In this document: in pieces, positions 9,099 through 17,571 of the stretch
Position numbering within the stretch: the first letter of the stretch is position 1
How the letters are laid out: each line of letters starts with the position of its first letter
Source: Colivivens sp964452915
GTDB lineage: Bacteria > Bacteroidota > Bacteroidia > Bacteroidales > Bacteroidaceae
Length of the DNA: 52,278 bases
Direction of reading: 5' to 3'
Assembly: GCA_964452915.1 (NCBI GenBank)
Contig: CAYVNW010000017.1
Coordinates: 1-52,278 of the forward strand
Position numbers and translations under genes: made by a program
The notes under the pieces: generated by a model
What the model was told of the DNA's origin: nothing
Databases searched by the model: none
What the model saw: the letters and a program-made list of their open reading frames with translations, nothing else

Positions 9099-10883
9099 TT
9101 AATCATCAAGTTTTAGAACAGCCAGGAACGCTTTCTGCGGCACTTGTACATTACCAATCTGCTTCATGCGCTTCTTTCCTGCTTTCTGTTTCTCCAACAG
9201 TTTTCGCTTACGGCTCACATCACCGCCATAGCATTTAGCGAGTACGTCCTTACGGACTTGCTTCACTGTCTCGCGTGCCACGATCTTTCCACCAATCGCA
9301 GCTTGTATGGCAATATCGAACTGCTGACGTGGAAGCAGATCTTTCAAACGCTCGCACATACGTCTGCCAAGTGCAACAGCATTATCTGCATGGGTAAGCG
9401 TTGACAAGGCATCCACACTCTCGCCGTTCAACAGTATGTCGAGTTTCACCAGCTTTGAAGGACGGTAGCCTGCACTATGATAGTCAAACGAAGCATAGCC
9501 ACGGCTGATGCTTTTCAACTTGTCATAGAAGTCTATGACTATCTCACCTAACGGCATAAGGAATTCAATCTCTACCCTGTTGCCTGCAATAAACTCCTGC
9601 TTCTTCAGTTCGCCCCGTTTACTAAGACATAAAGTCATTATCGGGCCGATATAAGTAGCAGTAGTTATGATTGTAGCATTGATATACGGTTCCTCAACAT
9701 GTTCGATGAGGGTAGGTTCAGGCATGCTCGACGGATTGTGCACTTCCTGACATTTTCCATGTTTGTCATATACCATATACGATACGTTAGGCACGGTGGT
9801 AATAACATTCATGTTGAATTCACGGTCGAGCCGTTCTTGGACAATCTCCATGTGCAGCAAACCAAGGAATCCACAGCGGAAACCAAATCCCAACGCCGCA
9901 GAACTCTCATGCTGGAACGTAAGCGAAGCATCGTTCAGCTGTAGTTTCTCGAGTGAAGCACGCAAGTTCTCGTAATCTTCAGTTTCTATCGGGTAAACAC
10001 CGGCAAAGACCATTGGTTTCACTTCTTGAAAGCCTGCTATTGCCTTGTCGCTTGGATTTGCCACCGTCGTGATAGTGTCTCCGACTTTCACTTCCACAGC
10101 ATTCTTGATTCCGGACACTATGTATCCCACATCGCCCGTTCCGAGCACTTTCTTCGGGATCATGTCCATTCTCAAGACACCTATTTCTTCTGCCACGTAT
10201 TCCTTTTTGGTATTTATGAACCTTACTTTCTCACCAGAATGCATCACACCATTCACTATCTTGAAGTAAGCGATGATGCCTCGGAACGAATTGAATACCG
10301 AGTCGAATATCAGAGCTTGCAAAGGAGCGTTTTCATCACCACTTGGATGAGGAATACGCCGGACGACTGCATCAAGGATTTTGTCGACACCCCAACCGGT
10401 CTTTCCTGATGCGAGTATGATTTCGTCACGGTCACAACCCAACAAATCCACTATCTCATCAGCCACCTCATCGGGCATCGCATTCGGCATATCACACTTG
10501 TTGATAACCGGTATGATCTCCAGATTGTGGTCAATTGCCATGTACAGGTTCGATATTGTTTGTGCCTGCACACCCTGTGTGGCATCAACTACGAGCAAGG
10601 CTCCTTCACAGGCAGCGATACTTCGCGACACTTCATAAGAGAAGTCCACATGTCCCGGAGTGTCAATTAAGTTCAGTGTATATGTTTCGCCATCCTTTTT
10701 ATACTCCATTTGTATGGCATGACTTTTAATTGTTATGCCCCGTTCACGTTCCAAGTCCATATCATCGAGCATCTGGCCTTCTGTGATCTTGATTGTATGA
10801 GTATATTCCAGCAATCTGTCAGCCAAGGTCGACTTCCCGTGATCTATATGTGCTATAATACAGAAATTCCTTATATTCTTCAT
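9099..10883 (-). CDS. lepA: Elongation factor 4 (LepA), ribosomal back-translocating GTPase
   Basis: The product is 594 residues, the usual length for LepA. The G1 motif is AHIDHGKST (11-19), followed by DTPGHVDFSYEV (G3) and INKCDMPNA (G4). It has the EF-G-like domains III and V and the LepA-specific C-terminus with the basic segment GGDVSRKRKLLEKQKAGKK. The protein acts on the ribosome, remobilising stalled or mistranslocated complexes. It is transcribed alone from a promoter just upstream. Confidence 0.97.
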   Translation of the reverse strand: MKNIRNFCIIAHIDHGKSTLADRLLEYTHTIKITEGQMLDDMDLERERGITIKSHAIQMEYKKDGETYTLNLIDTPGHVDFSYEVSRSIAACEGALLVVDATQGVQAQTISNLYMAIDHNLEIIPVINKCDMPNAMPDEVADEIVDLLGCDRDEIILASGKTGWGVDKILDAVVRRIPHPSGDENAPLQALIFDSVFNSFRGIIAYFKIVNGVMHSGEKVRFINTKKEYVAEEIGVLRMDMIPKKVLGTGDVGYIVSGIKNAVEVKVGDTITTVANPSDKAIAGFQEVKPMVFAGVYPIETEDYENLRASLEKLQLNDASLTFQHESSAALGFGFRCGFLGLLHMEIVQERLDREFNMNVITTVPNVSYMVYDKHGKCQEVHNPSSMPEPTLIEHVEEPYINATIITTATYIGPIMTLCLSKRGELKKQEFIAGNRVEIEFLMPLGEIVIDFYDKLKSISRGYASFDYHSAGYRPSKLVKLDILLNGESVDALSTLTHADNAVALGRRMCERLKDLLPRQQFDIAIQAAIGGKIVARETVKQVRKDVLAKCYGGDVSRKRKLLEKQKAGKKRMKQIGNVQVPQKAFLAVLKLDD

Positions 10884-10908
10884 TCAAGCATACTATTCGA
10901 AATTAATA

Positions 10909-10916
10909 CAAAGGTA
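10909..10916 (-). promoter_or_regulatory. Predicted -7 box for lepA
   Basis: On the minus strand TACCTTTG matches TAnnTTTG exactly, 25 bp before the lepA start codon. No convincing -33 element was found at the expected spacing. Confidence 0.4.
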
Positions 10917-10975
10917 GTAATAAATTTGTGATTATCGGGTAAACATACAGTAAAAAAACAACAGACATACGTAAA

Positions 10976-11022
10976 AACCAAAAAAAAGGAGACATGCCAC
11001 TTGTCAACTGACACATCTCCTT
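10976..11022 (-). terminator. Rho-independent terminator of the winged-helix gene
   Basis: On the minus strand the arms AAGGAGA and TCTCCTT (11016-11022 and 10986-10992) enclose a 23-nt loop and are followed by a T-rich tract. It lies 40 bp after the winged-helix stop codon. Confidence 0.65.
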
Positions 11023-11061
11023 CTTATAATTGTAATGTGAACTCTCCCGAAGAGCCCGTAT

Positions 11062-11271
11062 TTACTTCAAAGAGTAAATATAAGGGTCCTTTTCATCACC
11101 TGATTCTGAAACAGCAAGTTTGTCCTCACGAAGCAACCATCCTAATCCAAGGTTGAAATCTTTCTCAGCCAACTTGGTAGTCTTCTTAATTTGCTTGTAA
11201 GTCTGACCGTTGTTCTCTGACAGAGCATGCCAAATAAGACCTGCAATGTTTCCTGCCTTTTCCTGTAACAT
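11062..11271 (-). CDS. Small winged-helix protein (DUF2582-like)
   Basis: The product is 69 residues: a single compact winged helix-turn-helix domain with GLIWHALSENNGQTYKQIKK followed by GLGWLLREDKL. It resembles the DUF2582 family common in Bacteroidetes. No ligand-binding or catalytic part exists, so it could bind DNA or act as a small structural regulator. It is monocistronic, with a clear promoter and terminator. The function in this family is not established. Confidence 0.85.
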   Translation of the reverse strand: MLQEKAGNIAGLIWHALSENNGQTYKQIKKTTKLAEKDFNLGLGWLLREDKLAVSESGDEKDPYIYSLK

Positions 11272-11332
11272 AATCTTTTTACTTTAACCTAAAATTAATA
11301 CACTAAAACCTATATGAATCTTTTTCACGCTG

Positions 11333-11362
11333 CAAAGTTAAGACTATTTTCTTTTTTCACAA
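11333..11362 (-). promoter_or_regulatory. Predicted promoter of the winged-helix gene
   Basis: On the minus strand TAACTTTG at 11333-11340 forms the -7 box. TTG at 11360-11362 lies 19 bp upstream as the -33 element. The flanks are strongly A/T rich. Confidence 0.6.
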
Positions 11363-11457
11363 TAGTTTTTTTGAAAAAACAATGCAGAAAATTGCATTAT
11401 TGTGTGCGCACACAGCAAATTGCAATCTATAAAGTGCAACTTCGGCTATAAAATACC

Positions 11458-11916
11458 TTAATTGTAATCTTTAGGGGTAAACACGTATTCTTGAATCTTA
11501 TGATGTGTGGTTGCATCATAATAAGAATATATAATGTTCAGCCCTTCAGCCTTGACAAACCGTAGATCTACTGAGTTGCGTACTGATTTTAGCAATGCCT
11601 CTCTTCCTTCCTTGTACTTACTGTTCATCTCAGCATACATTGCCGAGTCGCCCTTCACTGAATAATAATAGATATAATCATTATTACCGTCATTGTGGCA
11701 AACCAGACTGTCGAGATAAATAATGTCTTGAACTATAGGACAAGGACAGTTCTTCTCAGTGTATTCTTTTGCTTCCCGCTCAAGCCGTTCTCTTTTCGAT
11801 TCCTGACATGAGCACATGGAGGAAATTACCACCACGGCAAAAAATGTAATGACGGCATACTTCTTCACAGTTGTTGTTGCTATATTTGTCTGCTTCAAGT
11901 TATTCATATTTGTCAT
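11458..11916 (-). CDS. Small lipoprotein of unknown function
   Basis: The product is about 152 residues. A hydrophobic signal segment (YAVITFFAVVVISSMCSC) ends with a lipobox-like cysteine, so it is probably a lipoprotein. The mature part is rich in charged and aromatic residues with no domain I recognise. The start is uncertain: ATG at 11916 or 11907 are both possible, and a TTG lies further upstream at 11925. It begins about 12 bp after the TSCPD gene stop and is probably in the same transcript. Confidence 0.65.
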   Translation of the reverse strand: MTNMNNLKQTNIATTTVKKYAVITFFAVVVISSMCSCQESKRERLEREAKEYTEKNCPCPIVQDIIYLDSLVCHNDGNNDYIYYYSVKGDSAMYAEMNSKYKEGREALLKSVRNSVDLRFVKAEGLNIIYSYYDATTHHKIQEYVFTPKDYN

Positions 11917-11927
11917 GCAATGCAAAC

Positions 11928-12200
11928 TTAGTTTTCCTTACCTGTATTCATTTGCTTCAATGTCTCAACCAGTGCGCTGGCAAGCTGGTCGGGACAAGAA
12001 GTACGTTTATATCCACAGCGCAGTCCCTGAAGGCGATTTATAACATCTTCCGCTTTCATGCCACGCACCAATGTGGATATTCCCAATGTATTGCCGGGGC
12101 ATCCGCCGACAAACTGCACATCCTGCAGCACATGATTATCGTCGATGTCCACATCTATTTCGGTCGAGCACGTACCTCGTGTCTTATATTTTGTTTTCAC
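11928..12200 (-). CDS. TSCPD-domain protein (TIGR03905-like)
   Basis: The product is 90 residues. It matches the TSCPD domain, named for a conserved C-terminal motif seen here as KRTSCPDQLA, with the family segment VGGCPGNTLGI. The domain also occurs at the C-terminus of some ribonucleotide reductases, but the stand-alone form has no assigned function. The start codon is GTG at 12200, preceded by an A-rich AATAAAG stretch. The upstream region has an alternating TA tract. Confidence 0.85.
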   Translation of the reverse strand: MKTKYKTRGTCSTEIDVDIDDNHVLQDVQFVGGCPGNTLGISTLVRGMKAEDVINRLQGLRCGYKRTSCPDQLASALVETLKQMNTGKEN

Positions 12201-12255
12201 CTTTATTATATATATATATAATATGTTTTTACGCTATCGACAATTTAAAACGCTA

Positions 12256-12316
12256 AGAAGTTAAGACCTTTATGGCACGGACTGTTTGCTGTCAGCTTCA
12301 CCGGTTCTTAACTTCT
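12256..12316 (-). terminator. Long inverted repeat downstream of the YebC gene, possible terminator
   Basis: The perfect 11-bp arms AGAAGTTAAGA (12256-12266) and TCTTAACTTCT (12306-12316) enclose 39 nt. On the minus strand it lies about 45 nt after the YebC stop and is followed by AGCGTTTTAAATT, only a weak U-tract. It could be a terminator or a regulatory structure before the TSCPD gene. Confidence 0.4.
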
Positions 12317-12359
12317 CTTTTCTGTAATGCCCAATACAGGCGCAAGCCTGTAGTTGTAG

Positions 12360-13091
12360 TTATTTCATGTTAGTATAGACATTCTGCACGTCGTCGAACT
12401 CTTCGAGACGTTCAACCATCTTGTCTATAGTCTCACGTTGCTCATCAGTGACTTCCTTCAAGTCGTTAGGAACATAAGTGAACTCGGCAGACGTGATTTC
12501 ATACTTGTGGTCCTCAAGATATTTTTGTATCTGAGCAAAGCTTTTCGGATCACCGTAGATAGTGATGATCGTCTCATCTTTATCCTCATCGGTCTCCTCG
12601 TCATATTCGTCATTCACACCATAGTCAATCAAGTCAAGGATCATCTCGTCCATATCGATACCCTCAGGTTTTTTGAACGAGAAGGTAGAATAGTGGTCAA
12701 ACAGGTATGCAAGTGATCCCATTGTACCGAGTGTTCCGTTGAATTTGTTGAATATACTGCGGACGTCAGCTACAGTACGTGTAGGATTGTCGGTCAGTGT
12801 ATCAACAAACACAGCCACACCATGCGGTCCGTAACCCTCATAGGTCATAGTTTTCCATGCCGATTTGTCTTTACCTATTGCATTTTTGATTGCACGGTCG
12901 ATATTTTCTTTTGGCATGTTTTCATGCCGGCAAGTAGCAATCACCGCACGCAGGTGTGCATTATTATCCGGTTCCGGTCCGCCCTCTGCCACTGCTATAG
13001 CTATTTGTTTGCCAAGACGTGTGAATGTCTTAGCCATGTTGCCCCATCTTTTCAATTTACGGGCTTTTCTAAATTCAAACGCTCTTCCCAT
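12360..13091 (-). CDS. YebC/PmpR/TACO1-family protein
   Basis: The product is 243 residues, normal for the family. The N-terminal signature AFEFRKARKLKRWGNMAKTF is visible, then GPHGVAVFVDTLTDNPTRTV in the middle. The family acts as DNA-binding regulators in some bacteria and as translation factors that relieve ribosome stalling in others; which applies here cannot be read from sequence. The acidic stretch YDEETDEDKDE is within the variable region. It is 55 bp downstream of pheT and probably co-transcribed. Confidence 0.93.
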   Translation of the reverse strand: MGRAFEFRKARKLKRWGNMAKTFTRLGKQIAIAVAEGGPEPDNNAHLRAVIATCRHENMPKENIDRAIKNAIGKDKSAWKTMTYEGYGPHGVAVFVDTLTDNPTRTVADVRSIFNKFNGTLGTMGSLAYLFDHYSTFSFKKPEGIDMDEMILDLIDYGVNDEYDEETDEDKDETIITIYGDPKSFAQIQKYLEDHKYEITSAEFTYVPNDLKEVTDEQRETIDKMVERLEEFDDVQNVYTNMK

Positions 13092-13146
13092 TATATGTTA
13101 TTGTTATATGTTACTGTTTAAATGTCGCAGTTCTTTTCCACGGAGT

Positions 13147-15651
13147 TTACTTTCCGCGTACGGCTGCTCCTGTTGCCTTTACTATTGCTTGTTCTATCTT
13201 TGCCATGACTGCCTCGATTGCCTTATCATTGAGTGTCTTCTCCTCACTTTGCAACGTAAAGTTGACTGCATACGACTTCTTTCCACTCTCAAGGTTTTTA
13301 CCTTCGTACACATCAAACAGCTTGACTTCACGAAGGAGTTTTCTTTCTGCTCCATAAGCAGCGGCCTCAATCTGAGCGAACTCAACATTTTTGTCAATCA
13401 ACAAAGCGAGGTCACGGCTGACAGCTGGGAACTTAGGTATTTCGCGGAAAGCAACATTCTTTCCTTTTATGAGTCGCATGAGGTTGTTCCAATTGAAGTC
13501 GGCAAAATAGACAGGAGCGTCAACGTCGGCCTTCTTCGTCTGCTTCTTGCTCACTATGCCATATCTGACTATCATCTTTCCGTCGCGTGTGGCAACAAGC
13601 GTTGATGTTGACCAAATGTCATCTGCTTTTTCTGTGAACGTTATTCCGCCAAAAGGAATGCCTACCCTTCTCAATACATTCATTACGTAAGCCTTCAGTT
13701 CATATACGCTTGAGTCTTCATCCGGATGTGCCCAACTGCCTCTCACCCGTTTGCCTGTAACCCACAGTCCAAGGTGATAATCCTCTGAATAACCCAAAAG
13801 TACAGTCTTCGATGTTTGTGCATTGCTCACAGCCACCTTTTCCTGACTTTTTTTGGTAGCGTCATAATAATAGCAATTGCCAAATTCAAAGAATTTCAAG
13901 TCCGGCATCTTTCGGTTGGTATTATGACTGATACATTCCAGCCCTCCGAAAAGCAAGGTCTGACGCAGCACACCAAGGTCGGCACTTAACGGATTCATAA
14001 GTTTCACAAGGTTTTCTGCCTTGTATGTTTCCATATCATCGTAATACGATGTTTTTGTAAGTGAATTATTAAGTATCTCATTGAATCCGCAACCGACAAG
14101 TTGTTCTCCGACCAGATTTTGCAGTTTATGTGACTTGTCGAGTTCTCCTTTTATTGTCAGAGAAGATTTAAGTTGGGACGGGATCTCCACATTATTATAT
14201 CCATATATACGAAGGACTTCCTCAACGATATCACACGGACGGGTTACATCCACTCTGTAGGCAGGTACCTGAAGTTTCACAGTTTCTTCTGTCTCGTCAA
14301 GAATCTTCATACCCAAATCCACGCATATAGATTTGATTGTTTCGGCAGGGATTACCTTTCCCGTCAAATCACAAAGATACTTGTATTCAAGTTCCACAAT
14401 GGCATCCTTAGGCAGGTTGTCGTTCTTCACATCAACGATGTCCATCGCTATCTCCGCTCCTGCAAGTTCCTTAGCCATCATCGCCGCCATCTTGGCAGCA
14501 TATATTTGTCCGTCCGGATCAATGCCACGCTCAAAGCGATAGCTCGCATCAGTTTGCAAGCCGTGACGGTGTGCACTCTTGCGTATCCATTTAGGATGGA
14601 AATAAGCCGACTCGAACAGTACGTCCTTCGTTGACTCATACGTTCCGCTTCCTTTTCCTCCGAAAACTCCGGCTATACACATTGGTTCTTCGGCATTGCA
14701 GATTGCGAGGTCATGGTCTGAAAGTTTGTGTTCAACCCCGTCGAGTGTGACAAACGGTGTGCCTTCCGGCATGGTCTTCACTACAATTTTTCCGCCTTTT
14801 ATCATATCAACATCGAAGCAGTGCAAAGGCTGTCCAAACGCCATCATTATGTAGTTTGTAATATCAACTATGTTGTTGATTGGGCGCAGCCCGATCACAG
14901 TCAACTTCTCCTTAAGCCACTTCGGTGATTCTTTCACATCGCATCCTTTCACTGAAACTGCCACATAACGCGGACATGCGTCAGTTTGTTCTACTTCCAC
15001 ACTTATAGGCAGGTTATGGGAATCGATCTTGAAGCCATCCACACTCGGACGATGCAATGAAGTTGCATAACCATTCTGGCGTAAATAGGCGTACAAATCA
15101 CGGGCAACCCCCCAATGACTGCATGCGTCGGAGTGATTCGGCGTAATTCCTATACCTATCACATAATCGCTCTCAAGTCCGTAATATTGTGCGGCCGGAG
15201 TACCAACCACAGCATCGTCGGGCAATTCAATGATACCTGCATGACTCGTTCCAATACCTATTTCATCTTCAGCGCAAAGCATGCCGTTCGATTCAATTCC
15301 CCGCAGTTTTGACTTCTTGATAGTGATCTCCTTGTCACCGTCATACAGCTTCGTACCTATTGTGGCAGCAATGGTTTTTAAACCCTTGCGACAGTTTGCC
15401 GCTCCGCAAACTATCTGCTCCACCTTTCCTTCACCCAGATCAACGGTGCACACATGCATGTGGTCACTATTTGGATGAGGTTCGCACGTCAGCACCTGTG
15501 CGACGACAAGTCCGGCCAGACCGCCTTTGATTGATTGAACTTCTTCAAGGCTTTCCACCTCCAGGCCCACACTTGTGAGCGCATCTGACAATTCATTGGG
15601 AGACATGTCGAAATCGACATATTCTTTAAGCCACTTGTAACTGATGTTCAT
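13147..15651 (-). CDS. pheT: Phenylalanine--tRNA ligase beta subunit
   Basis: The product is 834 residues with the full bacterial beta-subunit architecture. An N-terminal tRNA-binding (EMAP-like) domain includes EPHPNSDHMHVCTVDLG. The B3/B4 editing domain, the B5 domain and a C-terminal ferredoxin-like anticodon-binding domain follow. The start MNISYKWLKEYV at 15651 matches the family; an in-frame start 15 codons upstream would add a non-conserved tail. It forms the alpha2-beta2 enzyme with PheS, which is not in the window. YebC follows in the same direction. Confidence 0.96.
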   Translation of the reverse strand: MNISYKWLKEYVDFDMSPNELSDALTSVGLEVESLEEVQSIKGGLAGLVVAQVLTCEPHPNSDHMHVCTVDLGEGKVEQIVCGAANCRKGLKTIAATIGTKLYDGDKEITIKKSKLRGIESNGMLCAEDEIGIGTSHAGIIELPDDAVVGTPAAQYYGLESDYVIGIGITPNHSDACSHWGVARDLYAYLRQNGYATSLHRPSVDGFKIDSHNLPISVEVEQTDACPRYVAVSVKGCDVKESPKWLKEKLTVIGLRPINNIVDITNYIMMAFGQPLHCFDVDMIKGGKIVVKTMPEGTPFVTLDGVEHKLSDHDLAICNAEEPMCIAGVFGGKGSGTYESTKDVLFESAYFHPKWIRKSAHRHGLQTDASYRFERGIDPDGQIYAAKMAAMMAKELAGAEIAMDIVDVKNDNLPKDAIVELEYKYLCDLTGKVIPAETIKSICVDLGMKILDETEETVKLQVPAYRVDVTRPCDIVEEVLRIYGYNNVEIPSQLKSSLTIKGELDKSHKLQNLVGEQLVGCGFNEILNNSLTKTSYYDDMETYKAENLVKLMNPLSADLGVLRQTLLFGGLECISHNTNRKMPDLKFFEFGNCYYYDATKKSQEKVAVSNAQTSKTVLLGYSEDYHLGLWVTGKRVRGSWAHPDEDSSVYELKAYVMNVLRRVGIPFGGITFTEKADDIWSTSTLVATRDGKMIVRYGIVSKKQTKKADVDAPVYFADFNWNNLMRLIKGKNVAFREIPKFPAVSRDLALLIDKNVEFAQIEAAAYGAERKLLREVKLFDVYEGKNLESGKKSYAVNFTLQSEEKTLNDKAIEAVMAKIEQAIVKATGAAVRGK

Positions 15652-15744
15652 ATATATTCTATGTTTATATTCAACGATTTCCGAACAAGGAGTCACATGT
15701 CTGTGTGCAACAACGGACTAATACGTATGCCTTGTTCCAACTTG

Positions 15745-15776
15745 CAAAGTTACAACAAATTGACGAACCGGCAAAA
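15745..15776 (-). promoter_or_regulatory. Predicted pheT promoter
   Basis: On the minus strand TAACTTTG (15745-15752) is the -7 box. TTTTG (15772-15776) lies 19 bp upstream as the -33 element. The leader to pheT is about 85-90 nt. Confidence 0.6.
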
Positions 15777-16154
15777 TCACAAACGACAAAAGTAGCTTTA
15801 GGACGTTCTATTTTATGGCATGGATGCATTTTCGCCTCATACGGCAGCGAGGATCCACTCGTTGTGCTCGGGCTGACGGTGTGGGAAAGTGACTTAATTT
15901 TGCCCCGAAGCTCATCAGGTTATTGGCATAAGCAGGTCAGGTTATCGCCCGAATCACATCCGGATAGAGTCTGCTTCCATACCATTTCAAACTCAAAAGG
16001 GTCTCAACTTCCGGGTTAAAGCCGCAAAGCCGTTCGCCGCCTTTATCACTGAAGTAATAAGCAGGTACTGCACAAACAAGATGTTTACCCTTAAAAATAG
16101 GTTGGTTTCCTAAATTAATCAAGCACACAACATGGCAAACTCATAAATTTTATC
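15777..16154. other. Intergenic region between divergent pheT and pyrB
   Basis: Apart from the two predicted promoters at its ends no feature is convincing. A 63-codon minus-strand frame (15937-16128) has no recognised homology or start context and is not called as a gene. It may be a decayed remnant. Confidence 0.4.
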
Positions 16155-16162
16155 TATCTTTG
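16155..16162 (+). promoter_or_regulatory. Predicted -7 box for the pyrB operon
   Basis: TATCTTTG matches TAnnTTTG exactly, 25 bp before the pyrB start codon. The -33 position (near 16133) has only a weak match. Confidence 0.45.
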
Positions 16163-16187
16163 CAAGGTTTTTAACAGCGCAAAACAA

Positions 16188-17123
16188 ATGGAAAACAGAA
16201 GCATAGTATCTATAGCAGAATACTCAAAAGAGAAGATACAGTACCTTCTTGATATGGCTGCGGAATTCGAGAAGCAGCCTAACCGTACTTTACTCCAAGG
16301 CAAGATAGTGGCCACTCTGTTCTTCGAACCGTCCACCCGCACCCGGCTTTCGTTCGAGACAGCTGCCAACCGGCTTGGTGCCAAGGTCATTGGATTCACC
16401 GATCCGAAAGCCACAAGTTCATCAAAAGGAGAGACATTAAAGGACACCATTAAGATGGTGAGCAATTATGCCGACGTCATTGTTATGCGGCACAGACTTG
16501 AGGGCGCGGCTCTGTACGCAAGTGAAGTCACCAGCGTTCCTATCATCAACGCTGGCGACGGAAGCAACCTTCACCCGTCACAGACAATGCTCGACCTCTA
16601 TAGCATATACAAGACTCAAGGCACTTTGGAGAACTTGAATATCTATCTTGTAGGTGACTTGAAGTATGGCAGGACTGTTCACTCGCTTCTGATGTCAATG
16701 AGGCGCTACAATCCTACTTTTCACTTCATCGCACCAAAGGAATTGGAAATGCCCGATGAGTACAAAGAATACTGCAAACAGGAAGGTATCAAATTTATTG
16801 AACAAAAGGATTTCACCGAAGACACCATTGCCGATGCCGACATTCTTTATATGACACGTGTACAAAAGGAAAGATTCACCGACTTGATGGAATACGAGCG
16901 AGTTAAAGACGCTTATATCCTCAGGGCCGACATGCTGGGCAAATGCCGTCAGAACATGAAGATCCTGCACCCGTTGCCCCGTGTCAACGAAATAGAGTAT
17001 GATGTCGACGAGTCACCTCATGCATACTATTTTCAACAAGCACAAAACGGGCTCTATGCCCGTGAGGCTCTCATATGCGATGTATTAGGTATCACTTTAG
17101 AACAGATTAGAAATGAAAAATAA
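16188..17123 (+). CDS. pyrB: Aspartate carbamoyltransferase catalytic chain
   Basis: The product is 311 residues. It condenses carbamoyl phosphate with aspartate in the first committed step of pyrimidine synthesis. The carbamoyl-phosphate site FFEPSTRTRLSFE includes S49-T50-R51-T52-R53. The 80s loop SSKGETLKDT and the C-terminal HPLPRVNEI are present. It overlaps pyrI by 11 bp, consistent with 1:1 production of the catalytic and regulatory chains. No attenuator or PyrR site was recognised upstream. Confidence 0.98.
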   Translation: MENRSIVSIAEYSKEKIQYLLDMAAEFEKQPNRTLLQGKIVATLFFEPSTRTRLSFETAANRLGAKVIGFTDPKATSSSKGETLKDTIKMVSNYADVIVMRHRLEGAALYASEVTSVPIINAGDGSNLHPSQTMLDLYSIYKTQGTLENLNIYLVGDLKYGRTVHSLLMSMRRYNPTFHFIAPKELEMPDEYKEYCKQEGIKFIEQKDFTEDTIADADILYMTRVQKERFTDLMEYERVKDAYILRADMLGKCRQNMKILHPLPRVNEIEYDVDESPHAYYFQQAQNGLYAREALICDVLGITLEQIRNEK

Positions 17124-17568
17124 AGACTTACTTGTAGCAGCACTACAAAACGGATCGGTCATCGATCACATACCGACCGACAAGTTGTTCACAATAGCAA
17201 AACTATTGGAACTCGACAAATGTGTTGAACCGGTGACAATCGGCAACAACCTCGAAAGCAACAAGATGGGCAAAAAAGGATTGATCAAGGTATCGGGTAA
17301 GTTCTTTTGCGATGAGGAACTCAGCCGCTTAGCTATCGTCTGCCCTAATATGCGGCTGACTGTAATCAGAGATTATGAAGTCGTCGAAAAACGCAACATA
17401 ACACTGCCAGACACACTGACAAACATAATCCGATGCGCAAACCCTGTGTGCATAACCAACAACGAGCCTATGAAGACTCTCTTTCTTGTGGACAAAGAGA
17501 AGGGACTTCTCAAATGCCACTACTGCAACAAAACCCAAAAATTAGGAAATGTAAAACTACTAAAGTAA
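17113..17568 (+). CDS. pyrI: Aspartate carbamoyltransferase regulatory chain
   Basis: The product is 151 residues. The N-terminal nucleotide-binding domain begins NGSVIDHIPTDKLFTIAKLL. The C-terminal zinc domain has four cysteines in CANPVC and CHYC that join regulatory to catalytic chains. In the E. coli-type holoenzyme this subunit gives CTP inhibition and ATP activation. It is 3 bp upstream of ileS, so the pyrimidine genes and ileS appear to share a transcript. Confidence 0.97.
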   Translation: MKNKDLLVAALQNGSVIDHIPTDKLFTIAKLLELDKCVEPVTIGNNLESNKMGKKGLIKVSGKFFCDEELSRLAIVCPNMRLTVIRDYEVVEKRNITLPDTLTNIIRCANPVCITNNEPMKTLFLVDKEKGLLKCHYCNKTQKLGNVKLLK

Positions 17569-17571
17569 TAT

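Noticed and set aside
13194..13397. 67-codon minus-strand frame inside pheT
   Set aside because: A shadow of pheT in another frame, basic and serine-rich, without independent start signals.
15937..16128. 63-codon minus-strand frame between pheT and pyrB
   Set aside because: No recognised family, no promoter or start context. It may be a remnant but cannot be supported as a gene.
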